DNA from: Corynebacterium sp. MSK041
GTDB lineage: Bacteria; Actinomycetota; Actinomycetes; Mycobacteriales; Mycobacteriaceae
Assembly (NCBI RefSeq): GCF_030232265.1
Contig: NZ_JASPJK010000001.1
Coordinates: 62,001-126,000, forward strand
Direction of reading: 5' to 3'
Length of the DNA: 64,000 nt
Below the pieces are notes generated by a model. That model made no database searches, was not told where the DNA came from, and was given only the letters and a program-made list of their open reading frames with translations. The number at the start of each line of letters is the position of its first letter. The first letter of the stretch is position 1. Positions 9,838-17,019 of the stretch are shown piece after piece. Both the position numbers and the translations under genes were made by a program.

Positions 9838-11850
9838 TTAGAAGCTTCCGCCGCGGCCGTAGCCTCCGCCCCCGCCCCCGCCGCCGCCGAAGCCTCCGCC
9901 TCCACCGCGACTGCTTCCGCCTCCGCCGCCGAAGCCACCGCCGCCACCACTGAGGATTGAGCCCCACAGGATCGCATTCGCCATGGATTCGAAGGTCTGT
10001 GAAGTACGCTCGCGACGGTACTGGTTCACATCATCCTCGGCAGCGCGGATAGCGCGCCGGGCGGTGTCCGCAGCAGTACGAGCGAACTCGATGGCGCCCT
10101 TCGTGTCCGAGATGCGGCGATTGCGTGCTTCCGCATCCTGGCGCTGCGCCTCCGCGAGGAGGGTGCGGGCGTGGGAGCCGATGATGCGACCACGGGACTG
10201 GATGAGGTCCTGGGCGCTTTGAATCTGCGCGGCCGTGGCCCGCAGCTGCTGGTCAAGGAGCTGCAGCTGGCGCTGCTGGTTGGTGGCGGCACCGCGGGCA
10301 CGGTCAATCTGTTCATCAATATCCGCATCCAGCTCAGTGAGTTCGGTGTACAGCGCCAGCGGATCGTTCTCGGGGCGGTTGCCCATCGCGTTGAGTTCCT
10401 CGTGAGCACGGGTAGAAATCGCATCGAGGGCTGAAACATCAATGCGGGCGCCTTGCTGCGTCTGCTGCTTCAGCTGTTCAATCTCACGGAGTTCATCGCG
10501 GATCTCCTGGATCAGCGCGGGTAGGTTCGTGCGGGCAGTGGTGATGTTGGTATCAGCGTGCTCGATGGAGCTCAGGTTGGTGTCGGCGACTTCGACGGCG
10601 TGTTGGGCGGACCGGAGGACGTCGATAAGCGCACCCTGCTGACCAGCTGGCTGAGCGGCGATGCCACGGGCTTGCTCGAGCTGCCGCTCCGCCTCATTGA
10701 TGGAGCCCACAGCGATATCCACGTTGTGAGCGATGGACTCAAGCAGGGTGTCCGCATACCGCTCCTGGAGGCCCTGCAAGGTGCTGCGAGCAGGCTCGAT
10801 GCGTGCGCGCAGGTCCACGGTGCGCTGGAAAATCGTGTTGATTTCATCGCCGGCTTTCATCAACACACCACGCAGCTCCTGGAATTCTTCAGAGCGATCC
10901 TTCAGAGCCTGGTCTGCCGTGCCGCAGGAAGAAATGATGTCAATGAGCATGGCGCGCTTCTCCGGCTCGGTTTCCGGGATCGCGTCATAGAGCCGTTGGT
11001 GGATCCCAAACGCACGCTGCAAAGCAGAGGTGGCCTGGTTCATAGCGGCCGTGAACGGGCGCACACGGTCGGCGCCGAATTCTGCAGAGGCCACCGTGAG
11101 TTCTTCCTTGCCCAGACGAATTGATTCATCCGTGTGCACGAGTGCATCCCGTGCGAGTTCCTCCAACGTCGGGGTGGGCAGACTACCAAGTGAATCAGTA
11201 TCGCCCGGGTTGAGCTCGCGGGCAGCGTCAAGCTGCTTCTTCGAGGTCTTCTTGTTCTTGTTGCGGCCGTACAACCAGAAACCGCCACCGGCAGCAGCGG
11301 CAGCACCCACACCACCGGCAACAAGGCCAAGGTCAGAACCATCACTGGCCCCGTTCACTGCGGTGATGGCATCCACACCTGCCTGGCCGAAATTGTCCTG
11401 AGTGAGCTGGTTGAAGGCGCTGTCATACATCTTGTCAATGTCGCCGGTGGGCCAATCCGAGCCGCCGTAGACGTAGAAATCACGGTGCTCAGGGGAGATA
11501 GCGATCACTGCGGTGTTTGGGCCCTTGGCGTCCACCGCTTCCACAGCCCAGCCTTCCGCACCCTCTGGGCCGAAGTTGTCGGAGTACACAACATAGGCGT
11601 TGCGGCCCTTGCTCTGCTGCAGTTCCTGGATAGCGTTCTCGATGGCAGTGACCTCGTCGCTGGACAGCACTCCGGCTTCATCGAGGACCTTGTCGCGCAG
11701 ATCGCTCGGTGACAGCACCGTCGCGGCTGGTGCTTGTGCCTGAACGGAGTCCATGACCGCCAGGGCCAGGGGAGCAGCAGATAAAGCAATCCCGCCAGCC
11801 AGAACTGGGGTGGCGAGGGCAATACGGATATAGCGCGAAGTCATGGCCAC
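9838..11850 (-). CDS. Secreted TPM-domain protein with coiled coils and Gly-rich tail
   Basis: 670 aa. Signal peptide (RIALATPVLAGGIALSAAPLALA), then a TPM domain (DEAGVLSSDEVTAIENAIQ ... DFYVYGGSDW), a short Gly/Ala membrane segment (LVAGGVGAAAAAGGGFWLYG) followed by basic RNKNKK, then ~400 residues of heptad-rich coiled coil, ending in a glycine/serine-rich run. The layout resembles secreted, membrane-tethered TPM proteins of corynebacteria; the role is unknown, and TPM domains elsewhere act in photosystem repair or as phosphatases. GTG 11850 and ATG 11844 are both possible starts. Divergent from dgt. Confidence 0.8.
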   Translation of the reverse strand: MAMTSRYIRIALATPVLAGGIALSAAPLALAVMDSVQAQAPAATVLSPSDLRDKVLDEAGVLSSDEVTAIENAIQELQQSKGRNAYVVYSDNFGPEGAEGWAVEAVDAKGPNTAVIAISPEHRDFYVYGGSDWPTGDIDKMYDSAFNQLTQDNFGQAGVDAITAVNGASDGSDLGLVAGGVGAAAAAGGGFWLYGRNKNKKTSKKQLDAARELNPGDTDSLGSLPTPTLEELARDALVHTDESIRLGKEELTVASAEFGADRVRPFTAAMNQATSALQRAFGIHQRLYDAIPETEPEKRAMLIDIISSCGTADQALKDRSEEFQELRGVLMKAGDEINTIFQRTVDLRARIEPARSTLQGLQERYADTLLESIAHNVDIAVGSINEAERQLEQARGIAAQPAGQQGALIDVLRSAQHAVEVADTNLSSIEHADTNITTARTNLPALIQEIRDELREIEQLKQQTQQGARIDVSALDAISTRAHEELNAMGNRPENDPLALYTELTELDADIDEQIDRARGAATNQQRQLQLLDQQLRATAAQIQSAQDLIQSRGRIIGSHARTLLAEAQRQDAEARNRRISDTKGAIEFARTAADTARRAIRAAEDDVNQYRRERTSQTFESMANAILWGSILSGGGGGFGGGGGSSRGGGGGFGGGGGGGGGYGRGGSF

Positions 11851-11958
11851 GAGACTACCAGCGTGAGCCTAGGGCGAGACCTGAAAACCGGCGTGCGTGG
11901 ACTCGCCACGATGCCTTCGTGCGTTTAGTGCGAAATCCGGTCTAGGCTCGATAGTGCT

Positions 11959-13224
11959 ATGACTTACCAGTATGATTCGGCGGATTTCGCCCGCCGCGCG
12001 CCTGAGGGGGAGAAGGGGTCGCAGCTCGCCGGCGTTGATGAGCTCCGCGATGCGTTCGCGCGTGATCGTGCGCGGGTGTTGCACTCAGCTGCTTTACGAC
12101 GCCTCGCCGACAAAACCCAGGTCGTCGGCCCCCGCGATGGCGATACCCCACGCACCCGTCTGACGCATTCGCTGGAGGTCGCCCAAATTTCACGCAGCAT
12201 CGGCGCTGGTCTGGGCCTCAATCCCGACCTATGTGAGATGGCGGGACTCACGCACGACATCGGTCACCCGCCGTATGGCCATAACGGGGAGGTTGCGCTC
12301 AACGAGCTCGCCGCGGGGTGCGGAGGCTTCGAAGGCAATGCGCAAACACTGCGCATTCTCACCCGCCTTGAGCCGAAAGTGCTTGTACGCGGATCATCCT
12401 TCGGCCTCAATCTCACCCGCGCCGCCCTTGACGCGGCCTGTAAGTACCCGCGCACCCGCACGAACGCGGACGGTACAGTCAACCGCAAGTACGGGGCCTA
12501 CGACGAGGATGCGACGATTCTCGCCTGGCTGCGCGAAGGCCACACCGATGACAAGCCGCCAATGGAAGCGCAGGTCATGGACTGTTCCGATGACATTGCG
12601 TACAGCGTTCATGATGTCGAGGACGGCATCGTTTCCGGCCGCGTTGATCTGAAGGTGCTGTGGGATCTCGTGGAACTCGCCGCCCTCGCGGAGAAAGGGG
12701 CAGCCGCATTCGGTGGCACCACCGATGAGCTTATCGACGCCGCAGCCCGCCTCCGTGCCCTCCCCATCGTCTCAGCCGCCGCCGACTTCGACTTCTCCCT
12801 CACCGGATACGTGACCTTGAAGAAGATGACGTCCGAGCTGGTTGGCCGCTATGTTGGTGCCGTTGTCGCTGCGACGTTGGAAGCCAACGATGGTCCCATC
12901 GGCCGCATGCACGGCGACCTTGTCATCCCGCCGGAAGCTGATGCGGAGGTCCGCCTCCTCAAAACCGTGGCCGTCCTCTACGTCATGGACATGCCAGCCC
13001 ACATCGCACGCCAAGACCGGCAGCGTGACCGGATCCGCCACGTCTACTACTACTTGACTGCCGGCGCGCCGGGCACCCTGGACACCATGTTTGCCGCCTG
13101 GTGGAACGAGGCTGAAACTGATGCCGAGCGTCAGCGCGTGATCATCGACCAAATCGCCTCCATGACCGAGTCACGCCTGGAACGCACGGCGAAGAAGATC
13201 GCTTCCTTTGAGGGGTACTTCTAG
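11959..13224 (+). CDS. dgt: dGTPase-like triphosphohydrolase
   Basis: 421-aa HD-domain deoxyguanosine triphosphate triphosphohydrolase-like protein, cleaving dNTPs to nucleoside and PPPi. Metal-binding H...HD...D set is visible: RTRLTHSLEVAQ, AGLTHDIGHPPYGHNGE and DCSDDIAYSVHDVEDG. N-terminal RDRARVLHSAALRRLADKTQV is typical of the family. In actinobacteria dgt commonly sits close to dnaG, as here. It contains one copy of the 11-mer GCTTATCGACG (12729-12739). Confidence 0.93.
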   Translation: MTYQYDSADFARRAPEGEKGSQLAGVDELRDAFARDRARVLHSAALRRLADKTQVVGPRDGDTPRTRLTHSLEVAQISRSIGAGLGLNPDLCEMAGLTHDIGHPPYGHNGEVALNELAAGCGGFEGNAQTLRILTRLEPKVLVRGSSFGLNLTRAALDAACKYPRTRTNADGTVNRKYGAYDEDATILAWLREGHTDDKPPMEAQVMDCSDDIAYSVHDVEDGIVSGRVDLKVLWDLVELAALAEKGAAAFGGTTDELIDAAARLRALPIVSAAADFDFSLTGYVTLKKMTSELVGRYVGAVVAATLEANDGPIGRMHGDLVIPPEADAEVRLLKTVAVLYVMDMPAHIARQDRQRDRIRHVYYYLTAGAPGTLDTMFAAWWNEAETDAERQRVIIDQIASMTESRLERTAKKIASFEGYF

Positions 13225-13248
13225 GGCTTGTTCACGAACATGCCCTAG
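13221..13248. terminator. Bidirectional hairpin between dgt and cstR
   Basis: CTAGGGC (13221-13227) and GCCCTAG (13242-13248) form the stem, extended by GTTC/GAAC inside. It overlaps the dgt stop and lies between convergent genes. Confidence 0.6.
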
Positions 13249-13262
13249 AAGAGAGACATGAC

Positions 13263-13523
13263 CTAGGAGAGGGAGAGGAAAAGCTTCTCCAGCTTCTCCG
13301 CGTCCACTGCCTCGGGTCCCTCATCACGGTAACACTGCTTCAAGCCAGTGGCGATGAGGGAATACCCCGCACGGTCAAGCGCCTTCGATGCAGCAGCGAG
13401 CTGCGTCACCGCGTCCTCGCATTCCTCGCCGGCCTCGAGCATGCGGATCACCGCATCGATCTGCCCACGCGCACGCTTCAACCGCGTGATGGACGGTTTG
13501 ATGTCTGCGGGGTCGAGCTTCAT
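13263..13523 (-). CDS. cstR: CsoR-family repressor, CstR-like persulfide sensor
   Basis: 86-aa all-helical DUF156/CsoR-family repressor. Family copper sensors use Cys-His-Cys. Here the equivalents are C35, G60 and C64, so the His is missing while the 29-residue Cys spacing of CstR is kept. That pattern is known for sulfane-sulfur/persulfide sensing. ATG 13523 overlaps the stop of the upstream reductase (ATGA), which is why it is chosen over the longer frame from 13547. As third gene of the operon it probably represses its own promoter through the palindromes at 15371-15413. Confidence 0.82.
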   Translation of the reverse strand: MKLDPADIKPSITRLKRARGQIDAVIRMLEAGEECEDAVTQLAAASKALDRAGYSLIATGLKQCYRDEGPEAVDAEKLEKLFLSLS

Positions 13524-15136
13524 GCGCTTGCCTTTCCGTGCTTCCAAGTGAGGTAACCGCCATCTAGGTTAGCCACGCTGTATCCCAGATTCGTGAGCAA
13601 GCAGGCCGCATTGTGCCCACGCAAACCAACCTGGCAGTGAACAATGACATCCTCATGGCCAGCGATTTCCGTGTGGCGCTCACGCAACTCATCGAGTGGG
13701 ATGTTCACCGAACCCGGAATGCCGCCGGAAGCGAATTCGCCAGGGGAGCGCACATCAACTAACAGTGTGCCCGCCGCCATCCGCTCATCCAGCTCGTGCC
13801 ACTGCACGCTGTGTTCCCCGCGGCGCAGGTTGTCATTAATGAAGCCCGCGAAGTTCACCGGATCCTTGGCTGAGCCGAATTGCGGTGCGTAGGCCAGCTC
13901 CAGATCAGCAAGATCCGTTGCGGTCAAGCCGGCGCGCATGGCGGTGGCAATGACGTCGATGCGCTTATCTGCGCCTTCCTCGCCCACGGCCTGGGCGCCG
14001 AGAATCGCATCGGTCTTTGCATCCACCACGAGCTTCATATGCAACTGCGACGCACCCGGGTAGTACCCGGCGTGATTCAGCGGGTGCAGGTGGATGACGC
14101 GCACCTGCTTGCCGGCGGCGCGTGCGCGACGTTCGTTCCAACCTGTCGACGCAGCCGCCAACCCAAAGACACCCACGATCGCGGTACCCAACACCGGCAC
14201 CGAAGCGGAATCCCGGCCCGTGATGACATCCGCAACGATGCGCCCGTGACGGTTCGCGGTCTGCGCGAGCGGGACCAATGTTGCATCCCCGGTGTGGAAG
14301 TCTTCCTTCGTAGCGGCATCACCGAGTGCGAAGATGTGCGGATCAGAAGTACGCAGCTGGTTATCCACCAGGATGCCGCCGTTTTCCGCCACCTCCAGCC
14401 CGGCGTCTCGGGCCAGCTCACTCGCCGGACGAACACCCACAGCGGCGACGACAACCTCGGCCGCGATCTCTTCACCCGAAGACAGAACGACGCCCGCCTC
14501 CGTCACCTTCTGCGCCTGCGCATTCGTGCGGACTTCCACACCGTTCGCTTCCATGCGTTCGCGCACAAGCTGCGCCATCTCGAGATCCAGTGGACCCAAG
14601 ATCTGTGGGCCGGCCTCCACCACGGTGGTGTTCATACCGCGGTGGCGGAGGTTTTCCGCCAGTTCAAGGCCAATGAAACCACCGCCGATGATCGCGGCGG
14701 ACTTCTTGCCCGCGATCACCTCAACGATGCGGTCCACATCTTCCACAGTGCGCAGCGTTAACGCCCGATCAATGCCTTCAATCGGCGGCACGAACGGAGT
14801 CGCGCCGGGGGAGAGCACCAGCTCGTCATATTCAATGACGTCCCCAGCATCGGTGGTCACTGTCTTCGCCTCGCGATCAATGGCCACCGCCCGTGTTTTC
14901 GCCCGGACATCAATGTTGAAGCGCTGCTTCAGTGCCTCCGGCGTTTGTAACAGAAGCGCGTCCCGCTCCTTGATCACGCCGCCGGCGTAATAGGGCAGGC
15001 CACAGTTGGCAAAGGACACGTACTCGGAGGCTTCCAGCACGATGATGTAGCGGTTCTCATCGTTGCGGCGTAGACGAGTCGCCGTGGACATGCCACCGGC
15101 AACGCCACCGATGATCACGGTCGTGGGGGTGTTCAT
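13520..15136 (-). CDS. CoA-disulfide (persulfide) reductase fused to rhodanese
   Basis: 538 aa. An N-terminal FAD/NAD(P)H pyridine nucleotide-disulfide reductase (VIIGGVAGGMSTATRLRR) has the single redox Cys in SFANCGLPYY (C45), as in CoADR/Npsr enzymes. A second Rossmann motif (SAAIIGGGFIGLELAENL) is followed by a dimerisation domain and, from about residue 440, a rhodanese with active Cys in VHCQVGLRGHNA. Such fusions reduce CoA-polysulfide or persulfide, linking sulfane sulfur transfer to NAD(P)H. Genetic linkage to a CstR-like regulator supports that role over simple CoA-disulfide reduction. Confidence 0.9.
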   Translation of the reverse strand: MNTPTTVIIGGVAGGMSTATRLRRNDENRYIIVLEASEYVSFANCGLPYYAGGVIKERDALLLQTPEALKQRFNIDVRAKTRAVAIDREAKTVTTDAGDVIEYDELVLSPGATPFVPPIEGIDRALTLRTVEDVDRIVEVIAGKKSAAIIGGGFIGLELAENLRHRGMNTTVVEAGPQILGPLDLEMAQLVRERMEANGVEVRTNAQAQKVTEAGVVLSSGEEIAAEVVVAAVGVRPASELARDAGLEVAENGGILVDNQLRTSDPHIFALGDAATKEDFHTGDATLVPLAQTANRHGRIVADVITGRDSASVPVLGTAIVGVFGLAAASTGWNERRARAAGKQVRVIHLHPLNHAGYYPGASQLHMKLVVDAKTDAILGAQAVGEEGADKRIDVIATAMRAGLTATDLADLELAYAPQFGSAKDPVNFAGFINDNLRRGEHSVQWHELDERMAAGTLLVDVRSPGEFASGGIPGSVNIPLDELRERHTEIAGHEDVIVHCQVGLRGHNAACLLTNLGYSVANLDGGYLTWKHGKASA

Positions 15137-15172
15137 GTTTATCGAGTCTCCTGTGATGAAACGGCGGATGGG

Positions 15173-15340
15173 TTAGCCAAAGAGTCGGCTGAGAAAGCCC
15201 TGCTTCTTCGGGGCGGAAGCATTGCGGGGGCAGGTGCACCACTGGCCCGGCGCCACGCCAGCCTTCACCTCATCGACGTGGTTTCCACAACCAGCCCACG
15301 TGGTCTTACCGCAAGATTTGCAGGGAACGGGACGGCACAT
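15173..15340 (-). CDS. Small Cys-rich protein (55 aa), first gene of the sulfur operon
   Basis: A 55-aa frame with six Cys (C2, C7, C10, C18, C35, C37) in a KSCGKTTWAGCG ... WCTCPR pattern, likely a small zinc ribbon, with a basic/hydrophobic tail FLSRLFG. ATG 15340 follows GGAGAA. It lies directly downstream of the two operator palindromes and 37 bp before the reductase gene. Similar short proteins accompany other actinobacterial genes; zinc binding is inferred and the role is unknown, possibly sulfur-related from context. Confidence 0.75.
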   Translation of the reverse strand: MCRPVPCKSCGKTTWAGCGNHVDEVKAGVAPGQWCTCPRNASAPKKQGFLSRLFG

Positions 15341-15370
15341 TGCTTCTCCTTGTTGTTCAATTGGACTCGG

Positions 15371-15386
15371 ATACCCCTCCGGGTAT
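15371..15386. promoter_or_regulatory. CsoR/CstR-type operator 1
   Basis: ATACCCCTCCGGGTAT: inverted repeat with one mismatch, matching the A/T-flanked C-tract/G-tract operators bound by CsoR-family tetramers. It lies 31 bp upstream of the small Cys-rich gene's ATG (minus strand). Confidence 0.75.
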
Positions 15387-15397
15387 GTTCAAACAAT

Positions 15398-15413
15398 ATA
15401 CCCCTAGGGGTAT
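15398..15413. promoter_or_regulatory. CsoR/CstR-type operator 2
   Basis: ATACCCCTAGGGGTAT is a perfect 16-bp palindrome, centred 27 bp from operator 1. The pair probably holds two repressor tetramers over the operon promoter. Confidence 0.8.
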
Positions 15414-15438
15414 GTAGCGCAATGGGGAGCTTGGAGCG

Positions 15439-16404
15439 CTAAGCAAGATTTCGGCGGCGTAGATGTCGTGCGGCCTTCACTTCATGTACGAAAGCGTCAG
15501 GGTTCGCCTCTATCTCCTCGGTGGTGAAGTAGAGCTTGCGATATCCGCGGGAGGCCATCCATCGTTCCCGCTTCCGAAGCCTCGCGGCCATTGACTGCAG
15601 TTTCGGCTCCGATTCCATCGCGAGCCACAAAGGATCCTTGTCAATTTCAATGATCACGTCATTGCCAACGAGAAGCGTCGCCCGCCCCATCCCCTCAATT
15701 TCATGCTGCACCCGCACATCCACTCCAGCCTCAACGAGCAGCGAGTACGCGAGCAAGTATGAAAATGACCCCAGCTCCTCCGTGTGCTGAGGTAAACGAA
15801 CCGCCAAGGTCTTCCAATGTGGATGAATCGGGCCATCAAAATTCTCGGCGTACGAAGAAATCGTGTCCGCGCTGAGCCCGTGCTCGCGCAACCAGCCCAC
15901 GGCAAGCCGCGCATTCGTGGCATCCCCCAATCGGCACAGATCAAGATAGGTCCGCAGCGGATGCGTGACACGCACCCCATCAAGCTCCACGATCTCATCC
16001 ACCCGGAGCTTCACAGACTTGAATCGGGTCTTTTCGGGAAGCCTGCTTTTCGACGGCTGATGCCCCGACGGCAACGCCATCACCACAAACCCGTCATCGG
16101 GCCGAAGAAACCACATTCCCCATTGCGCCGCAGCCCATATGCCGATGAGCACAGCTTTCCTTGTGTCCCCCACCGCAGCAGCTCCGCGCACGACGATTTT
16201 CTGCTTCGAAGAAAGACTGAGCCACCACTCCGCCTGAAGAGCGCTCGTTCGTGCCACGTAGCGGAGCTGGGGTGAAGGGTGTGCGGGATCCTCTGGTGAA
16301 ACCTGAATTCGCTCCCGCATGAAGCGTTGGCGTAACTCTCGCGCTGTCTGGATCTCTTCAACGTCCTGACCAGCGAACTCTAACCATTCTTGCGCATCTT
16401 TCAT
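15439..16404 (-). CDS. AbiEi-like/Vsr-fold hypothetical protein
   Basis: 321 aa. The middle (DGVRVTHPLRTYLDLCRL ... ARLAVGWLREHGLSADTI) resembles the C-terminal half of type IV antitoxin AbiEi-family proteins. The final third (GNDVIIEIDKDPLW ... RKRERWMASRGYRKLYF) resembles the Vsr/DUF559 endonuclease-like fold often attached to it in actinobacteria. Here the usual VEVDG reads IEIDKD, so nuclease activity is doubtful. No AbiEii toxin lies next to it. It is preceded by a perfect inverted repeat at 16438-16463. Confidence 0.6.
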   Translation of the reverse strand: MKDAQEWLEFAGQDVEEIQTARELRQRFMRERIQVSPEDPAHPSPQLRYVARTSALQAEWWLSLSSKQKIVVRGAAAVGDTRKAVLIGIWAAAQWGMWFLRPDDGFVVMALPSGHQPSKSRLPEKTRFKSVKLRVDEIVELDGVRVTHPLRTYLDLCRLGDATNARLAVGWLREHGLSADTISSYAENFDGPIHPHWKTLAVRLPQHTEELGSFSYLLAYSLLVEAGVDVRVQHEIEGMGRATLLVGNDVIIEIDKDPLWLAMESEPKLQSMAARLRKRERWMASRGYRKLYFTTEEIEANPDAFVHEVKAARHLRRRNLA

Positions 16405-16437
16405 GTCCCCGATGTCCCCCTGATTTACGTGATCTCC

Positions 16438-16463
16438 CCTGAATTCACGGCGATGAATTCAGG
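16438..16463. repeat. Perfect 10-bp inverted repeat between RNase and AbiEi-like genes
   Basis: CCTGAATTCA, loop CGGCGA, TGAATTCAGG. It may act as terminator of the upstream RNase gene or as an operator of the AbiEi-like gene, whose start is 34 bp away. No U-tract on either side. Confidence 0.5.
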
Positions 16464-16531
16464 TTTCAGCATAGGCTCCCGCGGAGGAAGTATGGGAGGG
16501 AGGTGAGGGGGAGCGGGGAGGGGCAAGTGGT

Positions 16532-16984
16532 TTATTCCACGTCGGCTTCGGGGATTTCGCAGAAGGTTCCGTAGTGGTCCCAGGTGTAGTAGTACACATC
16601 CGGGTCTTGTGGGGTGCCGCCGCCGGTGACGAGGCGGCGTTCGCCGCGACCGGTTCGTCCTGGTGTGGGCACGGTGTATTCGCGGTAGTAGTTGGAGTGC
16701 TCTTCTGGGAGGATGCTCTCGTAATTGCCAAAGTGTCCGCCGTCGGTGGCGGGGTATGTGAGGGGGGAGTTGGAGTGGATGTCGTCGATAAGCGAAAAAG
16801 CTTCTTCAGGCACTTGGCTGGGGCCGCATTCGCTGACTTCGTCGTGGAGGAATGAGTAGCCGATCGCCAGCATGGTCATCAGTGTGATGGCGAGGAGCAG
16901 GGGGAATGCCGGCGTTTGCCGGTTGGTACTGTCGCCGTCGTTCGATGCAGAGCGACCCGTGGAGCCAAGAGACATGGCCACCAT
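16532..16984 (-). CDS. Membrane-tethered guanyl-specific ribonuclease (RNase Sa/barnase-like)
   Basis: 150 aa: a short cytosolic N-terminus, one transmembrane or uncleaved signal segment (AFPLLLAITLMTMLAIGYSF), then an RNase Sa-type domain. Catalytic elements are conserved: Glu in REYTVPTPG, Arg residues in GRGERRLVTG, and His in WDHYGTF. The Cys pair (SECGPS ... TFCEI) matches the RNase Sa disulfide. Secreted G-specific RNases of this family normally need a barstar-type inhibitor when they remain inside the cell; none is adjacent. Start ATG 16984, with ATG 16975 as alternative. Confidence 0.85.
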   Translation of the reverse strand: MVAMSLGSTGRSASNDGDSTNRQTPAFPLLLAITLMTMLAIGYSFLHDEVSECGPSQVPEEAFSLIDDIHSNSPLTYPATDGGHFGNYESILPEEHSNYYREYTVPTPGRTGRGERRLVTGGGTPQDPDVYYYTWDHYGTFCEIPEADVE

Positions 16985-17019
16985 ATTAAAGCCTTGGCCA
17001 GCGCGGTACTATAAGCGCC

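Noticed and set aside
13880-14761. 293-aa plus-strand ORF
   Set aside because: Antisense to the CoA-disulfide reductase gene, whose FAD and Cys motifs are clear.
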